Below, piece by piece: positions 9,826-18,027 of a stretch of DNA of 64,000 nucleotides. The DNA is from Aquificota bacterium. GTDB lineage: Bacteria > Aquificota > Aquificia > Aquificales > Hydrogenothermaceae. The stretch covers positions 62,001 to 126,000 of the forward strand of contig JAADDZ010000014.1 in assembly GCA_013153635.1 (NCBI GenBank), read 5' to 3'. The notes beneath the pieces are model-generated. The model searched no databases, was not told where the DNA came from, and saw nothing but the letters and a program-made list of their open reading frames with translations. A program made the position numbers and the translations under genes. The stretch's first letter is position 1. Each line of letters starts with the position of its first letter.

Positions 9826-10035
9826 TTATGGGTAATCTACGCCACCTTTAGAAAAAGGGTTACACCTTAAAACTCTCCATATCGCTTTTAGAACACCTTT
9901 TACAACACCGTACTTATTTATAGCTTCTACTGCATAACTAGAACAGGTAGGATAATACCTACATGAATTAGGGAAAACTGGTGATAAAAATCTTTTATAT
10001 AGAAGTAAAAGTTTGATTATTAACTTTGCTATCAT
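9826..10035 (-). CDS. yidD: Membrane protein insertion efficiency factor YidD
   Basis: A 69-residue protein with the family core '[18 protein letters not shown]' and the C-terminal '[12 protein letters not shown]' pattern. It has an amphipathic, positively charged N-terminal helix and assists YidC-dependent insertion. It starts inside the rnpA coding region (41-base overlap in another frame), the usual arrangement in this cluster. Confidence 0.95.
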   Translation of the reverse strand: MIAKLIIKLLLLYKRFLSPVFPNSCRYYPTCSSYAVEAINKYGVVKGVLKAIWRVLRCNPFSKGGVDYP

Positions 10036-10354
10036 TATTTAAATCTTTCAAGAACTCCAGAAATTCTGATTCAAGATTCTGTAATTTTCTATTAAGCAAT
10101 GGCTTTCTTGCAATAAAAATTATATCAAATCCTTTATTAGAAAGGTAACCAAAATATTTTCTTACTAGTTCTCTTAATAGCCTTTTCGCCCTATTTCTGT
10201 CTACCGCTCTTTTGGAAAACTTTTTAGAGGCAATAAACGCAAATCTAGGATAGCCATGTCTATTTTTTTTGTAAATGATAACAAAATCAGAAAATACTTT
10301 TTTCTTTCCAGAGGAAAGAATCGTTTTAACTTCTTGATTGGAAATCGTTATCAT
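9995..10354 (-). CDS. rnpA: Ribonuclease P protein component
   Basis: RnpA is the protein subunit of RNase P, which trims tRNA 5' leaders. The signature '[18 protein letters not shown]' (residues ~66-83) is the RNR motif that contacts P RNA. The length of 119 residues is normal. The ATG overlaps the rpmH stop (ATGA). This matters because some Aquificota (Aquifex) lack recognisable RNase P protein and RNA genes and use a protein-only enzyme; a clear rnpA argues that this lineage keeps the ribonucleoprotein form. The RNA gene is not in the window. Confidence 0.96.
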   Translation of the reverse strand: MITISNQEVKTILSSGKKKVFSDFVIIYKKNRHGYPRFAFIASKKFSKRAVDRNRAKRLLRELVRKYFGYLSNKGFDIIFIARKPLLNRKLQNLESEFLEFLKDLNNDSKVNNQTFTSI

Positions 10355-10494
10355 ACGGTTAATCTTTTTCTTCCTTTTTTTCTACGCCTTTTTATGATTT
10401 TTCTTCCAGCTTTGGTACTCATTCTCTCTAAGAATCCAGACCTTCTCTTCTGTTTTTTCTTAGAGATTCTATTTTTAATCACTTCTGATGCCAT
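10351..10494 (-). CDS. rpmH: 50S ribosomal protein L34
   Basis: A 47-residue, very basic protein translated from the ATG at 10492-10494. It contains 'RSGFLERMSTKAGRKIIKRR', the L34 signature (R-x-G-F-x-x-R-M-x-T-x-x-G-R), and ends 'GRKRLTV'. It has a slightly extended N-terminus compared with the 44-residue E. coli form. AAGGAGGACAAA precedes the start. It is the first gene of the rpmH-rnpA-yidD-yidC-mnmE series. Confidence 0.97.
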   Translation of the reverse strand: MASEVIKNRISKKKQKRRSGFLERMSTKAGRKIIKRRRKKGRKRLTV

Positions 10495-10514
10495 TTTGTC
10501 CTCCTTAAAATGTA

Positions 10515-10538
10515 TAAAAGGGGCTTGAAAATAGCCCC
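10515..10538 (-). terminator. Intrinsic terminator/attenuator after atpE
   Basis: On the minus strand the hairpin GGGGCT-(7-nt loop)-AGCCCC is followed at once by TTTTATA. It stands after the atpE stop and only about 20 bases before the rpmH start, so the rpmH operon has almost no room for its own promoter downstream of it. Partial readthrough would give high atpE expression and lower ribosomal/yidC expression (inference). Confidence 0.75.
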
Positions 10539-10552
10539 ATTAATCTATCTAA

Positions 10553-10924
10553 TTATCCACCTCTAGTAAATCCAGCTTGACCGTCAAATATACCTGTAAA
10601 TAGGAAAATAATTGCAATTAAAAATCCATAAAGAACAAACGTTTCGATAAGCGCCATTCCAATGAACATAGTGGTTAAGAGTCTTGGACCCATGTTTGGG
10701 TTTCTTGCCATTCCTTCTATCACACCTTGTACAGCACTTCCTAGACCTGCACCACCTCCACCAGCGGCGGCACCTATAGCAACACCAGCTCCTATAGCTA
10801 AACTTCCATAAAATATAGCTCTGGCTATTTTGTCTGCATCTTCACTTGTCATTTCTGCGAAAGCTCCTGTTACCACTCCTGTTAACATGAGGGCTATTAG
10901 CAGAAACCTACTGAATTTTACCAT
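10553..10924 (-). CDS. atpE: F1Fo ATP synthase c subunit, with N-terminal signal sequence
   Basis: AtpE forms the membrane c-ring. The first ~23 residues ('MVKF' to 'GAFA') look like a cleavable signal peptide with an A-F-A end. The mature part has two hydrophobic helices: helix 1 with Gly-rich '[19 protein letters not shown]' and helix 2 with the ion-carrying Glu in '[10 protein letters not shown]', joined by the polar loop 'ARNPNM'. The total of 123 residues is long for a c subunit because of the leader; the same feature is known for Aquifex c subunits. It is followed by a terminator hairpin. Confidence 0.95.
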   Translation of the reverse strand: MVKFSRFLLIALMLTGVVTGAFAEMTSEDADKIARAIFYGSLAIGAGVAIGAAAGGGGAGLGSAVQGVIEGMARNPNMGPRLLTTMFIGMALIETFVLYGFLIAIIFLFTGIFDGQAGFTRGG

Positions 10925-10960
10925 TACCTGAAAACCTCCTTACTTTATTTTTAAGAATTT

Positions 10961-11377
10961 TTATGACACTACTAGTGTATCTTTTTCATATTTTGGTACT
11001 GCGTTTATGTATTCTAATGGAACTACTGTCAGACTAGGGTTAACTTTTTCTACCACTTCTTTTAATTTCTCTTTTTTACTTCCACTGTAAAAGAATTCTA
11101 TTGTATATTCACCTTTGAAGTTCTTCAATAGCTCTTTTAATTTAGCTTTTGCTGAATTTTTCTCTTTTTCATCTACATCAATCTCTACAGGGACTCCAAA
11201 TGCAAACGCTAACTCTTTTAGGTAGTAAACATCACTAAGGTCATAATAGACTACTAATTTTGACTGGTTATCACAGTTGTTTCCTAAATATATAGCCCAA
11301 TCTAACGCTTTTATAGACCTTTCATCTTTACTAACAATAACCAAAATCGTATCAAGGTTCTGTTTTTTGTTTTCCAT
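10961..11377 (-). CDS. Small UspA/Rossmann-like protein of unknown function between atpB and atpE
   Basis: A 138-residue soluble protein with a beta-strand start 'LDTILVIVSKDERSIKALDWAIYLG', alternating strands and helices, and 'SLTVVPLEY' near the end. This resembles the universal stress protein fold, but the ATP-binding G-x2-G-x9-G signature is not present. No signal or membrane segment. It is 10 bases after atpB and 36 before atpE, so it is part of the Fo operon. Role unknown; ATP synthase assembly or regulation is a guess from position only. Confidence 0.6.
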   Translation of the reverse strand: MENKKQNLDTILVIVSKDERSIKALDWAIYLGNNCDNQSKLVVYYDLSDVYYLKELAFAFGVPVEIDVDEKEKNSAKAKLKELLKNFKGEYTIEFFYSGSKKEKLKEVVEKVNPSLTVVPLEYINAVPKYEKDTLVVS

Positions 11378-11387
11378 TCATTTCTCC

Positions 11388-12032
11388 TTAATGTTCTTCT
11401 GTTTCAACTATTGCTCCAGCTATGTATACGGTGGTTAGTATCATAAATACATATGTTTGCAAGAAAACTTGAAAGAAGTGGATAAAGATTATCGGTAAAG
11501 GAACTAAAAACGGTACCAAGAATATTAGAACCAAGGTTAGAATTTCTCCACCTGTCATATTAGCAAACAGACGAAGAGCTAAAGTTAGAGGTCTACTTAG
11601 ATGGCTAAGGATTTCTATAAAGAAAAATAGAGGTGCCATAAGTTTAATTGGACCGAAAAAATGTTTAAAGTATTTTATAACACCTTGTTTTTTTATACCT
11701 TCGTAGTTGTAGTAGAAAAATACGAGTAACGCTAAAGCCGCTGTTGTATTGATGTTGGCAGTTGAGGATTCTAATCCGGGAATCAGTCCTATTAGATTTC
11801 CAAAAAATACAAATAGTCCTATTCCAGCGATTAATGGAAAATACTTTCTGCCTTTGTCTCCCATGTTTTCTTTAATCATATTGTTCACAAACTCTATGTA
11901 TACTTCAAAAACATTCTGAATAGGAGAAGGTATCAAAGATGGTTTCTTTGCTAGGATTTTAAAGAGTATCGGAACTATTATAAGAATACCTATGGTCATA
12001 ATAATGTGATTAATATAAAGTCCATGCTCCAA
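11388..12032 (-). CDS. atpB: F1Fo ATP synthase a subunit
   Basis: Subunit a forms the proton half-channels next to the c-ring. It has about five membrane helices, and the essential Arg is in 'LTLALRLFANMTGGE' (about residue 155). The last helix region is 'FLQTYVFMILTTVYI'. The length of 214 residues is normal. The start is TTG (12030-12032) after GGAGGAGTTAATA. The b and F1 subunits are not in this window, so the ATP synthase genes are split, as in Aquifex. Confidence 0.95.
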   Translation of the reverse strand: MEHGLYINHIIMTIGILIIVPILFKILAKKPSLIPSPIQNVFEVYIEFVNNMIKENMGDKGRKYFPLIAGIGLFVFFGNLIGLIPGLESSTANINTTAALALLVFFYYNYEGIKKQGVIKYFKHFFGPIKLMAPLFFFIEILSHLSRPLTLALRLFANMTGGEILTLVLIFLVPFLVPLPIIFIHFFQVFLQTYVFMILTTVYIAGAIVETEEH

Positions 12033-12080
12033 TATTAACTCCTCCAGTCATCAAATCCTTGTTTATTCAAAACTCCGAAT

Positions 12081-12110
12081 ATTATAACAAAATTTTTTGA
12101 TTTATGTCTA
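12081..12110 (-). promoter_or_regulatory. Sigma-70-type promoter for atpB-atpE
   Basis: On the minus strand TAGACA (plus 12105-12110), an 18-bp spacer and TATAAT (plus 12081-12086) precede the atpB start by about 50 bases. It is the only good promoter-like pair in the 108-bp gap between nadA and atpB. Confidence 0.6.
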
Positions 12111-12140
12111 TTGTTAAATACTGTATAAAGGAAAGAATAA

Positions 12141-13082
12141 TTAAACAATTTGGAGCATTCTTTCTAGAGGTTTTTTTGCTTTTTCCATAATGTCTTCAGG
12201 GAGAATTATCTCATTTTCTTCAGATTCTAAAACAGAGAGAATCTTGTCTAAGGTATTTTTTTTCATATCACAGCAGTGAACAGTACCACAGTAATCGGCG
12301 GTTTGGGGAAATACATAGTTTTTGTTTGGGTTTAATTTTTCTAACCAGTGTTTTAGTCCTACCTCTGTTCCTATAATAACTGTATCTGTATCGCAGGTAG
12401 TTGCATATTTTATGATTTGTGATGTGCTTCCGACAAAGTCAGCTATTTCTACTGTATCTGTATTACATTCTGGGTGAACCGCTATTTTCGCATTTGGGTA
12501 TTGTTTTTTTAGCTGTAATAGTTGTTCTTTTGAAAGGTTGAAATGAGGAGGACAGAATCCTTTCCAGAGAATAAACTCTTTTTCTGGAACTTGTTTTGCT
12601 ATAAAGCTTCCTAAAAACTGGTCTGGTATAAATATGATTTTGTCTTCTGGGAGTGCTTTTACTACTTTTACAGCGTTTCTTGAAGTAACTATTACATCTG
12701 CTAATGTTTTAACATCTGCATTTGTATTTACATATGCAACCACTGCCGCATCAGGGTACTGCTCTTTTAGCTTTTTTACTCCTTCATAGGTTGCCATATC
12801 TGCCATTGGGCAACCGCTTTCTGGGTTCGGGTGAAGAACCTTTTTTTCTGGGTTTAGAATTTTTGCTGTCTCTGCCATAAATCTAACACCAGCAAAAACG
12901 ATTATGTCTGCATTTGTCTGCTGTGCTTTCCTTGCAAGCTCTAAAGAGTCTCCTACTACATCTGCTATATCTTGGATTTCTCCTCTTTGATAGTAATGTG
13001 CTAGCAATATAGCATTTTTCTTTTTTCTTAGCTCATCTATCTTTTTTATCAAATCTTTTTGTTCTATTGTAGTTATGCTCAC
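12141..13082 (-). CDS. nadA: Quinolinate synthase NadA
   Basis: NadA condenses iminoaspartate and dihydroxyacetone phosphate to quinolinate for NAD synthesis, using an oxygen-sensitive [4Fe-4S] cluster. Candidate cluster cysteines lie in 'ESGCPMAD', 'HPECNTDTV' and 'DYCGTVHCCDM'. The tandem alpha/beta domains include 'LLAHYYQRGEIQD' near the N-terminus. The length of 313 residues fits the compact thermophile form. The start is GTG (13080-13082) preceded by GGAGGTTAGAAA. A perfect 23-bp palindrome ends 18 bases upstream of the start, so regulation by a DNA-binding protein is likely. Confidence 0.97.
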   Translation of the reverse strand: MSITTIEQKDLIKKIDELRKKKNAILLAHYYQRGEIQDIADVVGDSLELARKAQQTNADIIVFAGVRFMAETAKILNPEKKVLHPNPESGCPMADMATYEGVKKLKEQYPDAAVVAYVNTNADVKTLADVIVTSRNAVKVVKALPEDKIIFIPDQFLGSFIAKQVPEKEFILWKGFCPPHFNLSKEQLLQLKKQYPNAKIAVHPECNTDTVEIADFVGSTSQIIKYATTCDTDTVIIGTEVGLKHWLEKLNPNKNYVFPQTADYCGTVHCCDMKKNTLDKILSVLESEENEIILPEDIMEKAKKPLERMLQIV

Positions 13083-13100
13083 TTTCTAACCTCCAACTGA

Positions 13101-13123
13101 AAAATAAAACAGTGTTTTATTTT
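13101..13123. promoter_or_regulatory. Perfect 10-3-10 palindromic operator in front of nadA
   Basis: AAAATAAAAC, AGT, GTTTTATTTT: all ten positions of each arm match. It sits between the nadA start codon and the upstream AT-rich promoter region. The same architecture recurs in pairs at 40843-40893 and 51760-51810, in front of the 2-oxoacid:ferredoxin oxidoreductase operons. The regulator is not identified. Confidence 0.7.
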
Positions 13124-13159
13124 AATTGTATAAAAATATAGTAGGTGTGTGATAGTTTT

Positions 13160-14545
13160 TCAAGAAAGATTTAATCTTCTTTTCCAAAATTCTATCTGTT
13201 CTAATACTCTTTCTTTAGCTGTTCCTCCAAAAGAACTTCTAGCATCTGCTACATTGTATATAGAAAGTAAATTCAATACATCTGTATCAAATTTGGGACT
13301 AAACTGTTTTAGCTCCTCTAAGGTTATAGATTCTAATTCTCTATCTTTCTCTACAAGATAAGATACGATTTTTCCTACTATATGGTGAGCCTCCCTAAAA
13401 GGTATACCCTTGCGAACTAGGTAGTTAGCTAAGTCTGTAGCTAAAGCAAAACCTCCTGCTGACTGTTCCATTTTTTCTTTTATAGGTTTTAAGCCTTGAA
13501 TTATTTTGGTCATACCTATTATAGAACCTGTTAGCGTCTTCACCGCATCAAAAACAGGCTCTTTATCTTCCTGTAAATCTCTGTTATAAGCTGTAGGAAG
13601 ACCTTTTACTATTGTAAGTACAGCAACCAAATCCCCATAAACTCTACCTGTTTTCCCTCTTATAAGCTCTAAGACATCAGGATTTTTCTTTTGGGGCATT
13701 ATAGAAGAGCCTGTTGTCAGTTTGTCTGGTAGCTCTACAAAACCAAACTCTGTAGAGTTCCAAATAATAAGGTCTTCACTTATTCTTGACAAGTTTGACA
13801 TGCAGATTGCACAGTTTGATAAAAATTCTATGATGTAATCCCGAGAAGCTGTAGCATCTAAAGAGTTTCTCATAACTTCGTTAAACCCTAACTCCTTTGC
13901 TACAAACTCTCTATCTATAGGAAAGTCTACTCCGGCAACCGCTCCACTACCTAAAGGTAATTGATTAATCCTCTTTAAGGAGTCTTGAAATCTTTCTTTA
14001 TCTCTGTTAAACATCTCTAGATAAGCTAGAAAATAATGGGCTAGTCGGATAGGTTGAGCCCTTTGAAGATGGGTATAAGCAGGCATTACTATATCCACTG
14101 TTTCTTGAGCCTTGTTTAGTAGACTTACTTTTAGCTGGGTCAATAGATTTATTAGATTTTGTGTTTCTTCTTTTATATATAGTTTAAATGCGGTTACTAC
14201 TTGGTCATTTCTACTTCTTCCTGTGTGAAGTTTTCCTCCTATTGAACCAATCTTTTCTATTAAAGCTTTTTCTATATTCATATGTACATCTTCTAATTCT
14301 TTTTTCCACTCAAATCTGTCTTGGAGGATTTCTTCTTTTATCTGATTTAGACCTTTTACTATTTTCTCGGCGTCTTCTTTTGGGATAATACCTTTTTCTC
14401 CAAGCATTTTTGCATGGGCGATACTACCTAATATGTCATAAACAGCAAGATTCTTATCAAAAGACACACTTTCTGTAAACTCTTCTACAAAAGAATCTGT
14501 ACTCTCTGAAAATCTACCACCCCAGAGCTTTTCTTTTTTTTCCAT
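13160..14545 (-). CDS. argH: Argininosuccinate lyase
   Basis: ArgH splits argininosuccinate to arginine and fumarate. The fumarase/aspartase superfamily signature 'GSSIMPQKKNPD' carries the catalytic Ser loop, and 'HTGRSRNDQV' and 'TYTHLQ'-type ('PAYTHLQRAQPI') substrate segments are present. The length of 461 residues is typical. The start follows a near-ideal AGAAGGAGG. It is divergent from valS, with an 82-106-bp shared promoter region. Confidence 0.97.
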   Translation of the reverse strand: MEKKEKLWGGRFSESTDSFVEEFTESVSFDKNLAVYDILGSIAHAKMLGEKGIIPKEDAEKIVKGLNQIKEEILQDRFEWKKELEDVHMNIEKALIEKIGSIGGKLHTGRSRNDQVVTAFKLYIKEETQNLINLLTQLKVSLLNKAQETVDIVMPAYTHLQRAQPIRLAHYFLAYLEMFNRDKERFQDSLKRINQLPLGSGAVAGVDFPIDREFVAKELGFNEVMRNSLDATASRDYIIEFLSNCAICMSNLSRISEDLIIWNSTEFGFVELPDKLTTGSSIMPQKKNPDVLELIRGKTGRVYGDLVAVLTIVKGLPTAYNRDLQEDKEPVFDAVKTLTGSIIGMTKIIQGLKPIKEKMEQSAGGFALATDLANYLVRKGIPFREAHHIVGKIVSYLVEKDRELESITLEELKQFSPKFDTDVLNLLSIYNVADARSSFGGTAKERVLEQIEFWKRRLNLS

Positions 14546-14604
14546 AAAAACCTCCTTCTAGGTTTTAAGATTTTATACAAAATAGTTAATTTACTAAAAA
14601 AGGT

Positions 14605-14610
14605 TATAAT
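14605..14610 (+). promoter_or_regulatory. Probable -10 element for valS
   Basis: TATAAT at 14605-14610, with no good -35 at the right distance (ATAGTT). It is 42 bases before the GTG start and the only consensus-like -10 in the argH-valS divergent gap. Confidence 0.4.
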
Positions 14611-14651
14611 TTTTAATTATTATTTTTTTGAAAATATGTAGGAGGACAAAA

Positions 14652-17600
14652 GTGCCTTTAGGTGATTATAACCCAAAAGAGATTGAAGAGAAATGGTATA
14701 AAATCTGGTTAGAAAATGAACTTTTTAAAGCTGATGAAACTGATACCCAAAGACCATACTTTTCTGTACCTATGCCTCCTCCAAATGTTACAGGAAGCCT
14801 ACATATAGGTCACGCTCTAAATATGACCCTTCAAGATGTTATTGTTAGGATAAGAAGACAAGAAGGATACAATACATTATGGCTTCCGGGTTTTGACCAT
14901 GCAGGAATTGCAACCCAATGGGTTGTTACAAAACAGTTAGAATCTGAAGGTTTAAGTAAGTTTGACTTAGGAAGAGAAAAGTTTATAGAAAAAGTCTGGG
15001 AGTGGGTACCAAAAGCAAAAGAAACGATAAAAAAACAGATAGAAAAATTAGGAGCTTCTTGTGATTGGAGTAGGCAGAGGTTTACTTTAGATGAAGGATT
15101 CGCTAGAGCTGTAAGGGAAGCTTTTTCTATCCTCTATGAGGAAGGTTTAATTTATAAAGCTCCTTATATAGTAAACTGGGACCCAAAAGATAGAACTGCC
15201 ATTTCTGACTTAGAGGTAGAATACAAAGAGGAAAAAGGCAAGATATGGTACATAAAATATCCCCTAGAAGATGGGACTGGACACATCGTTGTTGCAACTA
15301 CCCGCCCAGAAACTATGCTAGGAGACACAGCTGTAGCTGTCAACCCTCAAGATGAAAGATACAAAGACTTGATAGGAAAGAAGGTAAAACTTCCGCTAGT
15401 TGACTGGAAAAGAAAAACATGGGATTCCAAAGGAATACAAAATCTGATTCCAATCATCGCTGATGACTATGTAGATGCCTCCTTTGGAACTGGTGCGGTA
15501 AAGATAACTCCAGCTCACGACCCAAATGATTTTGAAGTAGGTCAAAGACATAATTTACCCATAGTTGTCGTCATGGACGAAGAAGCAAAAATGAACGAAA
15601 ATGCAGGAAAATACCAAGGATTAGATAGATACGAAGCAAGAAAAAAGATAGTACAAGATTTAGAAGAACTAGGATTATTGGAAAAAGTAGAAGAACATAT
15701 CCACAATGTTGGACATTCTCAACGGTCTGGTGCAGTTGTGGAACCTTATCTGTCTATACAGTGGTTTGTAAAAACGAAAGAGTTAGCAAAAAAGGCTATA
15801 GAAGTAGTAGAAAAAGGGGAAATCTCTTTTATCCCAGAAAACTGGAAAAAAATATATCTAAACTGGATGTACGAAATAAAAGATTGGTGTATCTCTAGAC
15901 AGATATGGTGGGGACATAGGATTCCTGTTTGGTACTGTCAAGACTGTCAAAATACAAATGTTTTCAGTGATAAGATGTACGACTCTTTAGCTAAAAAAGT
16001 TATATTCAATATGTATGGAGATACTAGAATATCTCAAATTTTCTCTCTAAAAGAGATAACAGATTATCTATTTTCTAAAAATTTTACCCACGAAGAAAAA
16101 ACGAACCTACAGTTTTATGAAACTGTAGTATTTAAAAAACAGATACCAGAACTACAAGACGAAGCTCACATAAAAACCTTCCTAGAAGGAAACTATATAA
16201 AAGTCCCTATACTGTCAAAAGACAATGAGGAGATAGTAGGATTTGCTCCACATGCGATTTTCTTTCTGTACAAAAACGGCTACATAGGAAACAGTTTTAC
16301 AGCAAAAGACATACTAGATGTATATAAAACATATGAAAAAGACATAAAGTTCATATACAGCCAATTACTTGGTAACCTAAAAAAAGAAGAGATTTTCAAC
16401 GACCTAAAAACATTAGAAAATTGGTTAATAGACCATGCATATGGGAACTGTGAAGTTGGGAAAATCTTCTTTACAGAAACAGATAAAGTATTTTCTGTGA
16501 TAGAAGATAATATAGTAGAAACAAAATATCTAATAGAGCTAAGATGTAAAAACTGCAATAGTTTAAACCTAAACCAAGATAAAGATGTGTTAGATACATG
16601 GTTCTCTTCTGGGCTTTGGGCATTCGGGACTCTAGGTTGGCCAGAAAAAACACTAGATTTAGAAAGATTCTATCCTACATCTTTATTAGTTACAGGGTTT
16701 GACATAATCTTTTTCTGGGTTGCCCGTATGATAATGATGGGTATGCACTTTATGAACGAAAAGCCTTTTAAAGATGTTTACATACACGCACTTGTCCGTG
16801 ATGAAAAAGGGGAAAAAATGTCAAAAACCAAAGGAAATGTTATAGACCCCTTAGATATGATAGAAGCCTACGGAGCAGATGCTCTAAGGTTTACATTAAC
16901 AGCCCTAGCCGCACAGGGAAGAGATATAAGACTATCTGAAAAAAGGATAGAAGGTTACAAACACTTTGCAAACAAGATATGGAACGCTTCAAAATTCGTA
17001 CTAACAAACCTAGAAAACTTCATGGTAAACAGCTCCATATATCAATCTGTAAAAGATTTAGATTTATCTTACGAGGATAAATGGATTTTGACAAAACTCC
17101 AAAACACGATAAACAAAGCAAAAGAATCTATAAACAGCTATAAATATAATGAATATGCATCAATTCTGTATGATTTCTTTTGGCACGAATACTGTGACTG
17201 GTATCTAGAATTTATAAAAGAGAGGGTCTACAAAGGAAGTGACAAAGACAAACAGATAGCTTTATCTGTTTTGGTTTATGTACTAGATAAATCTCTAAAG
17301 ATGTTACATTCAATAATGCCTTTCATTACAGAAGAAATATGGCAGAAACTACCTTATAAAGATGCAGACTTTTTACCTATAGCAAAATATCCTCAAGAAG
17401 AAAAAGAGCTTATCTTTGAAAAAGAAACATACCTAGTAGAAATGATAAAAGAACTTATAACATCGATAAGAACAGTAAGAGCAGACTTTAATATAGAGCC
17501 TTCCCGTAAGTTAAATGTGTACATAAAACCAAGTGATGACGAATTTGAAAAAGTTTTACAAAAACTCCAAAACGGGATAAAACTCCTAGCAAAAATAGAT

Positions 17601-17924
17601 GAACTTGTGATAGACAAAAATATGGAAAGACCTCCAAACACAGTAGTAGCCATATCTAAACTAGCAGAAGCTTATATAGATATATCTGATGCTGTAGATA
17701 TTGAAAAAGAGCTACAAAGACAAGAAAAACTTTTAAATGATATACAAAAATCTATGTCCATATCAGAAAAGAAATTGTCAAACGAAAATTTTATAAAAAA
17801 AGCACCAACCGAAGTAGTTGAAAAAGAGAAAAATCTATACAAAGATTTAAAAGAAAAAGCCCAAAGGATTAAATCTGCTATAGAAAATCTAAAATCTATT
17901 TTCTCTGGAAAAGGAGAAAAATAA
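14652..17924 (+). CDS. valS: Valyl-tRNA synthetase with a ~190-residue insertion in its zinc ribbon
   Basis: The class Ia signatures are clear: 'SLHIGHAL' (HIGH), the CP1 editing domain with 'TTRPETMLGDTAVAV', and 'EKMSKTKGN' (KMSKS). A C-terminal coiled-coil arm follows (about the last 70 residues). Start: GTG at 14652-14654 after AGGAGGACAAAA, giving 'MPLGDYNPKEIEEKW'; the upstream in-frame TTG (14628) precedes that ribosome site and is rejected. The 1090-residue length exceeds the usual 860-950. The excess lies between the two zinc-ribbon halves: 'CQDC' (about residues 429-432) and 'CKNC' (about 632-635), normally about 20 residues apart. Confidence 0.97.
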   Translation: MPLGDYNPKEIEEKWYKIWLENELFKADETDTQRPYFSVPMPPPNVTGSLHIGHALNMTLQDVIVRIRRQEGYNTLWLPGFDHAGIATQWVVTKQLESEGLSKFDLGREKFIEKVWEWVPKAKETIKKQIEKLGASCDWSRQRFTLDEGFARAVREAFSILYEEGLIYKAPYIVNWDPKDRTAISDLEVEYKEEKGKIWYIKYPLEDGTGHIVVATTRPETMLGDTAVAVNPQDERYKDLIGKKVKLPLVDWKRKTWDSKGIQNLIPIIADDYVDASFGTGAVKITPAHDPNDFEVGQRHNLPIVVVMDEEAKMNENAGKYQGLDRYEARKKIVQDLEELGLLEKVEEHIHNVGHSQRSGAVVEPYLSIQWFVKTKELAKKAIEVVEKGEISFIPENWKKIYLNWMYEIKDWCISRQIWWGHRIPVWYCQDCQNTNVFSDKMYDSLAKKVIFNMYGDTRISQIFSLKEITDYLFSKNFTHEEKTNLQFYETVVFKKQIPELQDEAHIKTFLEGNYIKVPILSKDNEEIVGFAPHAIFFLYKNGYIGNSFTAKDILDVYKTYEKDIKFIYSQLLGNLKKEEIFNDLKTLENWLIDHAYGNCEVGKIFFTETDKVFSVIEDNIVETKYLIELRCKNCNSLNLNQDKDVLDTWFSSGLWAFGTLGWPEKTLDLERFYPTSLLVTGFDIIFFWVARMIMMGMHFMNEKPFKDVYIHALVRDEKGEKMSKTKGNVIDPLDMIEAYGADALRFTLTALAAQGRDIRLSEKRIEGYKHFANKIWNASKFVLTNLENFMVNSSIYQSVKDLDLSYEDKWILTKLQNTINKAKESINSYKYNEYASILYDFFWHEYCDWYLEFIKERVYKGSDKDKQIALSVLVYVLDKSLKMLHSIMPFITEEIWQKLPYKDADFLPIAKYPQEEKELIFEKETYLVEMIKELITSIRTVRADFNIEPSRKLNVYIKPSDDEFEKVLQKLQNGIKLLAKIDELVIDKNMERPPNTVVAISKLAEAYIDISDAVDIEKELQRQEKLLNDIQKSMSISEKKLSNENFIKKAPTEVVEKEKNLYKDLKEKAQRIKSAIENLKSIFSGKGEK

Positions 17925-17943
17925 TAAATATAATTTTAATACA

Positions 17944-18027
17944 GCCCGAGTGGCGGAACTGGCAGACGCAGGGGACTCAAAATCCCCCGCCCGTAAGGGC
18001 GTGCGGGTTCGACTCCCGCCTCGGGCA
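17944..18027 (+). tRNA. tRNA-Leu (anticodon CAA)
   Basis: A class II tRNA of 84 nt. The acceptor is GCCCGAG/CTCGGGC with discriminator A. The anticodon loop CTCAAAA gives CAA. The long variable arm is GCCCGTAAGGGCGT, and the T-arm is GGTTCGACTCC. CCA is not encoded. A TATAAT lies at 17929-17934, ten bases upstream, so it may have its own promoter after valS. Its 3' end touches the stop codon of the convergent histidine kinase gene. Confidence 0.96.

Noticed and set aside
13101-13123. FNR/CRP or Fur box
   Set aside because: The 10-3-10 arms with AAAC-N3-GTTT cores do not match TTGAT-N4-ATCAA or the Fur consensus, so no known regulator is assigned.
14628-14651. TTG start for valS at 14628
   Set aside because: It would translate the AGGAGG ribosome site itself; GTG at 14652 has ideal spacing and gives a normal ValRS N-terminus.
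15940-16545. Intein in valS
   Set aside because: No Cys/Ser start with block A/B features, no His-Asn end, and no endonuclease motif; the segment looks like an ordinary inserted domain.
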